NCBI GenBank assembly: GCA_044370475.1
Contig: JBILVK010000061.1
Location: 1 to 16,498 of the forward strand
From: B1 sp044370475
GTDB taxonomy: Bacteria; Bacteroidota; Bacteroidia; UKL13-3
DNA length: 16,498 bases
Reading direction: 5' to 3'
A model generated the notes under the pieces. It searched no databases, had not been told where the DNA came from, and saw only the letters and a list, made by a program, of their open reading frames with translations. Shown piece by piece: positions 8,260-14,185 of this stretch (position 1 is the first letter of the stretch; each line of letters begins with the position of its first letter). Both the position numbers and the translations under genes were made by a program.

Positions 8260-8763
8260 TCAATAGCACATTTGCTCAAGCAGTGCGCTGTGCTGCGGAT
8301 ACTGCGCAATCAAATCCTCCTTTTTGGCAAGTTCAAAATCGGCAAAGTCGAAACCAGGTGACACAGTACAGCCTACCAAACTAAAGCCTTGCTCCACCTC
8401 ACATCTGGAGCCAAACCAGTTTCCCGCCTTAATTACACATTGATAAGATTCGCCATTTTCTAGGTCACTTCCCAATTTATGGCAAGTCATTTTTCCGGTC
8501 TGATCCAACTCATAAATGCTCAAGGTTTGGCCTTCATAGAAATGCCACAACTCATCGCTGGCAATTTTGTGAAATGCAGAAAATTGGTGTTGCTCTAGTA
8601 AGAAATAGATAGCAGTACCATAATTGCAATTCCCTTTAAAAATAGCCGGTAAATGTTCTTTTAAAATATGTTCGGAGCTCCTGTAAGTCTCTTTAAAACT
8701 GCCTCCTTCAACATGTTGGGTTAAGCCCAGTTTCTGAATATAATAAGATGCGTTCTTGTTCAT
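8260..8763 (-). CDS. Cupin_5 (DUF985) family protein
   Basis: A small beta-barrel protein of the DUF985/cupin_5 family. Family hallmarks are HVEGGSFKETYR near the N-terminus, GTAIYFLL, FHKIASDELWHFYEG (the metal-site region of the cupin) and SLVGCTVSPGFDFADFELA near the end. I chose the ATG at 8763 (MNKNASYYIQKL) because family members start just before this helix. An in-frame ATG at 8799 would add 12 hydrophobic residues with no family counterpart. The reaction is not known for this family. The DinB-like gene follows after 39 bp. Confidence 0.88.
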   Translation of the reverse strand: MNKNASYYIQKLGLTQHVEGGSFKETYRSSEHILKEHLPAIFKGNCNYGTAIYFLLEQHQFSAFHKIASDELWHFYEGQTLSIYELDQTGKMTCHKLGSDLENGESYQCVIKAGNWFGSRCEVEQGFSLVGCTVSPGFDFADFELAKKEDLIAQYPQHSALLEQMCY

Positions 8764-8804
8764 TTTTTTGTATAATGTGGCAACAAATACTAGGTTCAAA
8801 ATAC

Positions 8805-8820
8805 TTTTACAATTGTAAAA
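8805..8820. promoter_or_regulatory. 16-bp perfect palindrome TTTTACAATTGTAAAA, possible operator
   Basis: It lies between the divergent cupin and secreted-protein genes, 41 bp before the chosen cupin start. The core TACAATTGTA fits the TACAnnTGTA pattern bound by BlaI/MecI/CopY-type repressors. No such regulator gene is in the window. In AT-rich DNA a palindrome this long is not very improbable by chance, so confidence is low. Confidence 0.35.
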
Positions 8821-8855
8821 TAATTAATTAAAGTGAAATATCAGGTCGAAATTAA

Positions 8856-8863
8856 TATTTTTG
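8856..8863 (+). promoter_or_regulatory. Candidate -7 box (TATTTTTG) for the secreted-protein gene
   Basis: TATTTTTG matches TAnnTTTG and has flanks like those of the candidate glgA box. It predicts a transcript start near 8870. That leaves only about 13 nt before the ATG at 8883 but about 46 nt before the ATG at 8916, which favours the second start. No clear -33 TTG is at the expected distance. Confidence 0.4.
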
Positions 8864-8915
8864 ACTTTTTCAAAGTTACAATATGAATTGCGTTTTCGAT
8901 AAAGTAGTCAATAAA

Positions 8916-9686
8916 ATGTATAAATCCTTTGCCCCCATTACCAAACTTGTCGCGTTGTTTTTGTTTTTAAGTTTCTTCCATGCAAATGCTTGGGGCTTTA
9001 CTTTAGATGCCAACCGATGGCATAATTTTTCTGGGAAATTGAATAACAAAGTGGTTTATTTAACCTTATTCGCAACCGATGAAGGCGAGTTACATGGTAG
9101 TTATAGCGACTGTGATAGGAAATCCAAAGTAATATTGAGTGGTACTGTAAATGGCAACCAGATTAAGTTAAAGGGTAATTTAAAGGGGAAAGTATTTGAA
9201 GAATTTGAGTTGAAAAATATTTCGGATAGCACAGATAGACTGCAAGGTACAAGGGTAGATAAAAATACAAATGTGAAATCTGCAGTTTCTTTTCGACTTG
9301 GATCTATGACAGCCGGAAAATTAGAACATCGGTATTCTGATTTTTTTGGAGTTGATGATGATGTAGAGCAATTTATGGGGGATATTCAAACAGCTGTTCG
9401 CACAAATGACAAAGTATGGATTGCCAAGAATGTTCATTATCCATTGCTTGTTCGAATTGCTCCTAAAAAAACGCTCAACATTAAAAATCAAAACCAGTTT
9501 ATCCAAAATTATGATAAGATTTTTACGCCAAGCTATAAAAACGCAGTTTTGAAAAGCTGCACGTGTAACCTATTTTTTAATTACATCGGAGTTATGCTTG
9601 GTTCTGGAGAAATATGGATTTACCAAAAAGAAAATTCAACAGAAGAGTCTTATGATTTTGAAATCATAACCATCAACAATTGGTAA
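8916..9686 (+). CDS. Secreted two-domain protein, unknown function
   Basis: From the ATG at 8916 the protein has a textbook Sec signal peptide: Lys near the start, a hydrophobic core (LVALFLFLSFF), and probable cleavage after HANA at about residue 25. An in-frame ATG at 8883 would add 11 residues before it and is less likely. The mature N-terminal part (about 28-125) looks like repeated beta strands of the type G-x-L/I-x-G-x-Y. The C-terminal part (about 140-256) begins with a helix and contains VHYPLLVRI, FIQNYDKIFTP and GVMLGSGEIWIY. I recall such motifs in periplasmic proteins with an NTF2-like fold, but I cannot confirm that. The last about 39 residues recur as a dead copy at 10246-10362. 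It precedes the lipoprotein gene by 48 bp in the same direction. Confidence 0.8.
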   Translation: MYKSFAPITKLVALFLFLSFFHANAWGFTLDANRWHNFSGKLNNKVVYLTLFATDEGELHGSYSDCDRKSKVILSGTVNGNQIKLKGNLKGKVFEEFELKNISDSTDRLQGTRVDKNTNVKSAVSFRLGSMTAGKLEHRYSDFFGVDDDVEQFMGDIQTAVRTNDKVWIAKNVHYPLLVRIAPKKTLNIKNQNQFIQNYDKIFTPSYKNAVLKSCTCNLFFNYIGVMLGSGEIWIYQKENSTEESYDFEIITINNW

Positions 9687-9734
9687 TATCTAACTACAAA
9701 TTTTCATATCCCCATTTAACAAACTAAATTTATT

Positions 9735-10235
9735 ATGTATCAAGTAATTCATGCTAAATCATTTTTTATGGCCGCAATTTTATTGGCCTTACTTTCATGT
9801 AACAACGAGAATGCAAACAATAGTAGCAATCAATTAATAGATTCCGTAGCAACTCAATTACCTGATACTTCCGTAATTCAAAATGATACTCTTATTGCTC
9901 AAACTTCTGAAGATGAAGTAGATGATGGTGAATCAGATGATGTTCGTGATCATGATTATAATGGGGATTATGTTGGTACAGACCCCAATATTAAATTAGA
10001 ACTGATAGGTTCAAGGTTTCAATATTTTGAAGGTTCACAAGTAAAAATGAAAGGTGAGGCCATAATTTGGGAAGTGAATCCTAATTCTTTGATCATTGCT
10101 CTTCAACCTTTTGGTAAAAATAAGAAAGTAACAGAGGTTTTAGTGGGTTTGGATGGACATGATAAAGCCCTATGGGTAATTTATGAAAGAGATACCTTTT
10201 TCAGAAAAACATTTAATGAAATGTATCTAGAATAA
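9735..10235 (+). CDS. Putative lipoprotein, first of a paralogous pair
   Basis: A 166-residue protein with a lipoprotein signal: hydrophobic stretch 10-20 and lipobox LLSC with the lipidated Cys at 22. A low-complexity Asn/Ser/Asp/Glu-rich linker (about 23-72, including EDEVDDGESDD) leads to a beta-rich domain. This domain starts DYNGDYVGTDPNIKLEL and contains QVKMKGEAII and ALWVIYERDTFFRK. The second lipoprotein at 10418 shares this framework (DY-G-YVG-D, Q-KMKG, WVI, RK), roughly 30% identical by eye. The YxGxYVG opening vaguely recalls the N-terminal barrel of NlpE, but the CxxC of NlpE is absent and I do not assign it. It is probably cotranscribed with the secreted protein upstream. Confidence 0.8.
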   Translation: MYQVIHAKSFFMAAILLALLSCNNENANNSSNQLIDSVATQLPDTSVIQNDTLIAQTSEDEVDDGESDDVRDHDYNGDYVGTDPNIKLELIGSRFQYFEGSQVKMKGEAIIWEVNPNSLIIALQPFGKNKKVTEVLVGLDGHDKALWVIYERDTFFRKTFNEMYLE

Positions 10236-10245
10236 GTATATCCAA

Positions 10246-10362
10246 ACCTTATTTCTAAATAGCAACAGCGTAATGCTTGTCATTAGCGAAATTTGGATTT
10301 ATCATAAATAAAATTCAACCAAGGAGATTAATGTTTTTTTAATTATTACAATTAATAATTAA
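10246..10362 (+). pseudogene. 3'-terminal fragment of a second copy of the secreted-protein gene
   Basis: Read in frame from 10246, this gives a run with SEIWIYHK, then an internal stop (TAA, 10309-10311), then NSTKE and IITINN. It matches the C-terminus of the gene ending at 9686 (GEIWIYQK, NSTEE, IITINNW) at about 23 of 39 residues, and a second TAA (10360-10362) replaces the terminal Trp codon. No start, signal peptide or upstream part of the gene remains. The simplest origin is that the breakpoint of the 680-bp tandem duplication fell inside the secreted-protein gene. This fragment fills most of the 182-bp gap between the two lipoproteins. Confidence 0.8.
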
Positions 10363-10417
10363 AAAAATCAGTTACACATTTTTATCATTTAATACACCCC
10401 TAATCCTTTTTATTATC

Positions 10418-10906
10418 ATGCAAAAAGCAATTCCTATTAAACATCTATTCTCAATTGTTTTTTTATTCCAAATCCTTGCTTGCAATAACGGTAATGAAGC
10501 CACCAGCAATGCCCCGCAGGTAGATTCAACTCAAACACAAATATTGTCGAGTGACTCTAGTATCTCAAGTATGGAAAATGAAGAAGATTCTGAAGGACCA
10601 TTTGAAATAGAATATGATTATTTAGGCGAATATGTTGGGAAAGACACCAGCATGAAGTTGATATTGGCTGAAGATGGAGTTAGCTATTATCTAGGTTACC
10701 AGCTTAAAATGAAAGGGAATCCGATAATTTCAATGTTTTATGATGGTGATAGTGGCATACTTTATTTATCGCCATATGGCAGAGAAAAAAAGGAAATTGA
10801 GCTATATACCCATTTTAAATTAGACGAAGCGGGTTTAATTAGAAATGCACAATGGGTTATATGGCAGGCCGAAACCTTGTACAGGAAGCCTGTTGTTAAG
10901 CCATAA
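10418..10906 (+). CDS. Putative lipoprotein, second of a paralogous pair
   Basis: A 162-residue protein with lipobox ILAC and the lipidated Cys at 22, the same position as in its paralogue. An acidic Ser/Thr-rich linker (about 23-65) is followed by a domain starting DYLGEYVGKDTSMKL, with YQLKMKGNPII, LSPYGREKKEIE and AQWVIWQAETLYRK. It arose with the upstream lipoprotein by tandem duplication, and the two have diverged strongly while keeping intact frames and lipoboxes, suggesting both are functional. The function is unknown. It is convergent with the CpxP-like gene, 42 bp away. That gap holds small inverted repeats (10909-10921 and AACAAGCTTGTT at 10931-10942) but no clear T-tract terminator. 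Confidence 0.8.
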   Translation: MQKAIPIKHLFSIVFLFQILACNNGNEATSNAPQVDSTQTQILSSDSSISSMENEEDSEGPFEIEYDYLGEYVGKDTSMKLILAEDGVSYYLGYQLKMKGNPIISMFYDGDSGILYLSPYGREKKEIELYTHFKLDEAGLIRNAQWVIWQAETLYRKPVVKP

Positions 10907-10948
10907 TTTGTTGATTCAACAGAGGTTTTGAACAAGCTTGTTGCTTAA

Positions 10949-11422
10949 CTATTGCGGCCTTTCTGGCCTAGGACCAGGTTTTCCGCCGCGCATAAGTATC
11001 TTGGCTACTTCTTCAATTGTGTTTTGGTAATTGGCTTTTTGATCTTCCCTACATAATTGATATAGGTCCTTAAAATGACTCAAGGTTACTTGATCTTTTT
11101 GAGTTCTTAAATCAGCTAATTTTTGAAGGTTTTGACTTTGAATGCTATCATTGCCAATACCCTTTTGAATTTCTATAAATATGGATTTTCTCACTTGTTT
11201 TTCCACCTCATCCAACGAATCTATTGCACCTCGATGTGCCTTTTTGAGTTCATGAAATTGCTCAATTTGCATAGCATCCAACTGCAATCCTTCAATGATT
11301 AATTTGTCGGGCTTGGGAGGCATGTGAGCCCCCTTTCTATCTAATACCAAAAAGCCCAAAGTTCCAATGTTTATGAGTAATAAGGTAAAAGCCAAAATTT
11401 TCCAAAATGATTCCTTTTTCAT
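10949..11422 (-). CDS. Membrane-anchored CpxP/Spy-like periplasmic sensor protein
   Basis: 157 residues: a short basic N-terminus, one membrane segment (about 9-27), then an all-helical periplasmic region. The helices contain LQLDAMQIEQFHELKKAHR (47-64) and a second motif HFKDLYQLCREDQKANYQ (116-133). This arrangement matches the LTxxQ-type periplasmic heavy-metal sensor/chaperone group (CpxP, Spy, CnrX). A Pro/Gly/Arg-rich tail ends the protein. It starts 2 bp after the anti-sigma-like gene and is last in the gldC-sigma operon. By analogy with CnrX it may sense metal or misfolded envelope protein and pass the signal to the anti-sigma factor. That is inference; metal ligands cannot be assigned from sequence alone. 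Confidence 0.78.
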   Translation of the reverse strand: MKKESFWKILAFTLLLINIGTLGFLVLDRKGAHMPPKPDKLIIEGLQLDAMQIEQFHELKKAHRGAIDSLDEVEKQVRKSIFIEIQKGIGNDSIQSQNLQKLADLRTQKDQVTLSHFKDLYQLCREDQKANYQNTIEEVAKILMRGGKPGPRPERPQ

Positions 11423-11424
11423 GC

Positions 11425-11721
11425 TTAGAGCTTTATTAATTCGTTTGCTTCAAAACTATAATCTTGGGTTTGGTTGTTTCTTCTAAAACTTGCTAATTTT
11501 TGCTGGCGTTGCGTTAACAAAAAAACATTTAAACCAATGAGTAAAATAACTGCTGCTGCCATCCACCTCAATTGAGTTGATTGCATAGGAATTATCTTTG
11601 CCTCATTGGATTTTATCTTGTTTTGAAGCTTTATTTCCAGATGTTCTGGCGCTTGTGCACGTGCAATTCCATCAATGCTTTGGAGCACTTCTTCCACCCA
11701 TATTTCTTCCTTCTTTTTCAT
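11425..11721 (-). CDS. Putative single-pass anti-sigma factor
   Basis: A 98-residue protein with an acidic/helical cytoplasmic part (1-51, including EEIWVEEVLQSIDGI), one membrane helix at about 53-70 (MAAAVILLIGLNVFLLT) and a short tail of 28 residues outside. The zinc-type HxxxCxxC anti-sigma motif is absent. Assignment rests on size, topology and position directly after an ECF sigma gene (40 bp gap) and 2 bp before a CpxP/CnrX-like gene. CnrY-type anti-sigmas are similarly small and single-pass. The sequence alone would not prove the role. Confidence 0.65.
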   Translation of the reverse strand: MKKKEEIWVEEVLQSIDGIARAQAPEHLEIKLQNKIKSNEAKIIPMQSTQLRWMAAAVILLIGLNVFLLTQRQQKLASFRRNNQTQDYSFEANELIKL

Positions 11722-11761
11722 TGCTTTCCTTATTTGACGTTATTTTTACAAAAAGCCTTCG

Positions 11762-12286
11762 CTAATTTTTAAAATTACTTAATTTGAGTCGCAAGTTTTT
11801 CTTGGCCCTTTGCACCAATGATTCTACTCCTTTTAAACTCGAGTCCATTACCTCCGCTGCCTCCTGGTAAGATAATTGTTCTATGAAAATGAGAATGAAG
11901 GCTGTTTTTTGAGCCTCTGGTATTTGGTTCAGGGCTTTAAATAGGTAAACAGATTTCTCTTTGTTCTCTAAAATAATACCTGGGTGCACAAAATTAGGCG
12001 CATCATGCGCCAGCTCGTTGCTGTCTTCTTGAAACAGATTAGTCAAGAAAGCAAAACGCTTTTGCCTGTTTTTATAACGCAGAAAGTCGAGACTTTTATT
12101 CACCGCAATGCGATAAACCCAAGTGCTAATTTTGGCTTCCTCCCTATAGTTTTCAATGTTTTTATAAACCTCCAAGAATACATCTTGCGTAATCTCTTCT
12201 GCATCTTCAGCCGATTGTAAATAAGAAAGCACCGTGTTGTATACACGGTGCTTTAATGATTCATACACTTCTGAAAATTCAGGCAT
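11762..12286 (-). CDS. ECF-type RNA polymerase sigma factor
   Basis: A 174-residue sigma-70 family protein with only regions 2 and 4. Region 2 (about 5-72) includes DAEEITQDVFLEVYKN (28-43), which contacts core polymerase, and ISTWVYRIAVNKSLDFLR (53-70), which reads the -10 region. Region 4 (about 115-168) has LSYQEAAEVMDSSLKGVESL (138-157), the helix-turn-helix that binds the -35 region. It follows gldC by 8 bp and precedes the anti-sigma-like gene by 40 bp. The usual logic is that the membrane anti-sigma holds it inactive until an envelope signal arrives. Its own target promoter was not found. Confidence 0.93.
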   Translation of the reverse strand: MPEFSEVYESLKHRVYNTVLSYLQSAEDAEEITQDVFLEVYKNIENYREEAKISTWVYRIAVNKSLDFLRYKNRQKRFAFLTNLFQEDSNELAHDAPNFVHPGIILENKEKSVYLFKALNQIPEAQKTAFILIFIEQLSYQEAAEVMDSSLKGVESLVQRAKKNLRLKLSNFKN

Positions 12287-12294
12287 TTTAGAAA

Positions 12295-12663
12295 CTAGTG
12301 CTTATGATCAGGACCAAATACATTGGCTTTGTGACCAAAATGATGCACGAAATCGCGCATTTCATCGCTCAATTCTTTGTTGCCTGTAGCTCTTTCAAAG
12401 GTATCGGCCATGGTAGCTAAGGTTTGAAACATAAAAAGATTCATCTCTTCCACATTCATGTCTTGGGTCCACAAATCTATGCGCATGGCATTTTGCTGCA
12501 AGCCGTCAAATATGCTAAGCATCATGCCTTTGGCCGATTCTTTGCCTTCGAAATCTGCATCATCAGCATCCCATTTAATATCAATAGGAAGATTTTCTTG
12601 GTCTAAATGAACATCTATTCTTATTTGAGATGTCTTGGCTATTGTTTTTTTTACGTCTGTCAT
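12295..12663 (-). CDS. gldC: Gliding motility-associated protein GldC
   Basis: A 122-residue soluble protein. The family core is recognisable: IRIDVHLDQENLPIDIKWDA (15-34), AKGMMLSIFDG (44-54), MRIDLWTQDM (60-69) and TLATMADTFERATG (81-94). The His-rich tail (HHFGHKANVFGPDHKH) is a little longer than usual. In Flavobacterium johnsoniae gldC sits next to gldB and supports gliding, but homologues occur in many Bacteroidota including non-gliders, so motility cannot be concluded. Here gldB is absent and the gene instead heads an operon with the ECF sigma module, ending 8 bp before the sigma ATG. The element at 12704-12724 is 47 bp upstream of its start. Confidence 0.93.
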   Translation of the reverse strand: MTDVKKTIAKTSQIRIDVHLDQENLPIDIKWDADDADFEGKESAKGMMLSIFDGLQQNAMRIDLWTQDMNVEEMNLFMFQTLATMADTFERATGNKELSDEMRDFVHHFGHKANVFGPDHKH

Positions 12664-12703
12664 ATTGCTCTTTTATTGAAAAATTGTTTTATGTGTTTAA
12701 GTA

Positions 12704-12724
12704 ATTTTTTTCGGTCTGAACCAA
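12704..12724 (-). repeat. Near-palindrome element TTGGTTCAGACCGAA plus A-tract, upstream of gldC
   Basis: In gldC orientation it reads TTGGTTCAGACCGAA followed by more A and a T. The complement is the 15-mer TTCGGTCTGAACCAA, exact in glgA at 4723. The arms TTGGT and ACC(G)AA can pair. It starts 2 bp after the MerR stop and lies 47 bp before the gldC ATG, in the same orientation and with the same A-tract as the element at 3801-3820. It may be a gldC-operon operator, a leader hairpin, or a member of a dispersed repeat. The A-tract argues against an intrinsic terminator for MerR. Confidence 0.5.
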
Positions 12725-12726
12725 TA

Positions 12727-13071
12727 TTAAGGCAGCTGGCTTTTGAGTTCAATCAAAAACGATCTTAAATCGAGCAACTTCACCTTGATATCATCCACAG
12801 AATTAAATGAATTTGCCTTCTCTTTTAGCTTGTCTTTGGCCCCAGGTAAGGTATATCCTTCAACCTTTGTTAATTGGTAAATTTTTTTAAGGAGTAGAAT
12901 ATCCTCCTCGCTATATTTTCTGGTTCCACCAGCAGTTTTTCTCGGCTTTAGTTGGGCAAACTCCTTTTCGTAAAAGCGAATAAGCGAAGTGCTTACACCC
13001 AATTTTTCTGCCACTTCACCAATGGTAAACTGAGATTTTTCAACCGCATCGTCTTGGTTCAGCATAAGCAT
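12727..13071 (-). CDS. MerR-family transcriptional regulator
   Basis: 114 residues. The winged helix-turn-helix spans about 16-75: FTIGEVAEKLGVSTSLIRFY, then the wing RKTAGGTRKYSEEDILLL. A short dimerisation helix (about 90-112) follows. There is no effector-binding domain and no Cys pair, so a metal-sensing role is unlikely. The first ATG overlaps the TAA of the upstream peptidase gene as TAATG, implying coupled translation; a second ATG two codons later is an alternative start. Targets are unknown. Confidence 0.92.
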   Translation of the reverse strand: MLMLNQDDAVEKSQFTIGEVAEKLGVSTSLIRFYEKEFAQLKPRKTAGGTRKYSEEDILLLKKIYQLTKVEGYTLPGAKDKLKEKANSFNSVDDIKVKLLDLRSFLIELKSQLP

Positions 13072-14039
13072 TAATCGAATGATTGTCCCTCACGCGAGGC
13101 AATATCCCTTATGGCTTGGTATTCTTCCTCGGTTAAATCGTTGAAAAAATAATTAATAGGGTTCACCTTATTTTTACCTTTAATAACCTCATAATGCAAG
13201 TGAGGTGCAGTAGAAGTTCCGGTTGAACCAATATAGCCAAGCAATTCGCCACGTTGGATTTTTTGTCCGCGCCTAGCCTTAATTCTACTCATGTGGGCAT
13301 ACAATGAACTGTAGCCAAAGCCATGGTCAACCACCACATGATTTCCGTAACCATTGCCATTTTCTGCTACAGAAACAACCCCATTGCCCGTAGCATAAAT
13401 TGGCGTGCCTTGGGGAGCCGTAAAATCTATGCCCGAGTGAAATTTATGTGTTTTAAAGATTGGGTGAATACGGTAGCCATAACCAGAAGCCACACGCTTT
13501 AGGTCCTTATTACTCACAGGCTGAATGGCAGGAATACTGGCCAAGAAGGCTGTTTTGTTTTTAGCCAACACACTCAGCTCATCAAAAGATTTGCTCTGAG
13601 CCGAAACCAAAACCGACAGTTCATCCATTTTGATGTTTAAAGAAATAATGGCCTCAGAATTGTCTAGCCCTTCCAGTTTTTTATAACGTTCTGCCAGACT
13701 GGTTTTGCTGCCACCAATTTTTATATCCATAGGTTCGGCCTCAAAGATTGCCCTATAGATATTGGCGTCTCTTTCTTTCAGTTCTGTAAGTTCCCCGCTT
13801 AATTCTGTTACCTTTTGGTTTAGGTATTTTAACTGCGATTTGTATTGTTGATTTTCTTGCTTGAGGGCCTTCTCTTTTGGAGAGTCTATAAAGCTATAAG
13901 CCACAAAGGCCATGATGCCACCAGCCACCGCCGAAGCCGATAAAAAACCAAACACCCGCAATACCACCGTCCAAATGCTGGTACCTACCTTCTCAAAGTC
14001 GAGTTTATGCGGATTATAAAAGTATTTTATTTTTGCCAA
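13071..14039 (-). CDS. M23-family (LytM-type) murein endopeptidase, membrane-anchored
   Basis: 322 residues: cytoplasmic N-terminus, one membrane segment at about 27-50, a coiled-coil stretch at about 54-92, a helical linker, and an M23 zinc metallopeptidase domain at about 185-290. The zinc ligands are intact: H201 and D205 in HSGIDF, and H282 in the HLH motif (280-282). H249 in YAHM is the expected catalytic histidine. It should therefore be an active peptidoglycan endopeptidase acting in the periplasm. It is the first gene of a two-gene operon with the MerR regulator and is divergent from alaS. The 146-bp region between it and alaS shows no convincing promoter box or other feature. Confidence 0.93.
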   Translation of the reverse strand: MAKIKYFYNPHKLDFEKVGTSIWTVVLRVFGFLSASAVAGGIMAFVAYSFIDSPKEKALKQENQQYKSQLKYLNQKVTELSGELTELKERDANIYRAIFEAEPMDIKIGGSKTSLAERYKKLEGLDNSEAIISLNIKMDELSVLVSAQSKSFDELSVLAKNKTAFLASIPAIQPVSNKDLKRVASGYGYRIHPIFKTHKFHSGIDFTAPQGTPIYATGNGVVSVAENGNGYGNHVVVDHGFGYSSLYAHMSRIKARRGQKIQRGELLGYIGSTGTSTAPHLHYEVIKGKNKVNPINYFFNDLTEEEYQAIRDIASREGQSFD

Positions 14040-14185
14040 GGTTTCTCTTTTTTGTATTCGCCAAATTACTCTTCTTTGCAGCAGAGTTAGGAGAATTCTT
14101 TTTCTGTTCTTACATTAAAAAAAGGAATCGAAAATAAGTTATTCCCCTTACAAGCGGAAATTTTAAATTAACAATCAGATTACCA

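Larger units (their letters stand above)
9568..10906 (+). repeat. Diverged tandem duplication of about 680 bp
   Basis: Unit 1 (about 9568-10245) holds the 3' end of the secreted-protein gene and the first lipoprotein. Unit 2 (about 10246-10906) holds a dead copy of that 3' end and the second lipoprotein. Bases 9591-9686 align without gaps to 10270-10365 with 68 of 96 identical by hand count. The similarity continues through the spacer with a one-base shift (near 9692/10370). The lipoprotein starts are 683 bp apart and their stops 671 bp apart, consistent with one duplication unit. The exact left boundary is an estimate. Confidence 0.75.

Noticed and set aside
8176..8361. Plus-strand open frame across the DinB-cupin gap
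   Set aside because: It is antisense to the ends of two well-supported genes and is AT-driven low-complexity sequence.
8764..8799. Upstream ATG for the cupin gene adding 12 residues
   Set aside because: The extra residues have no family counterpart and would push the start into the promoter region.
9568..10906. The duplicated region as a mobile element or genomic island
   Set aside because: There is no transposase, terminal inverted repeat or target duplication. A simple tandem duplication accounts for it.
10931..10942. AACAAGCTTGTT palindrome as a terminator between convergent genes
   Set aside because: A 12-bp palindrome has no loop and no T-tract follows. Such sequences are common by chance.
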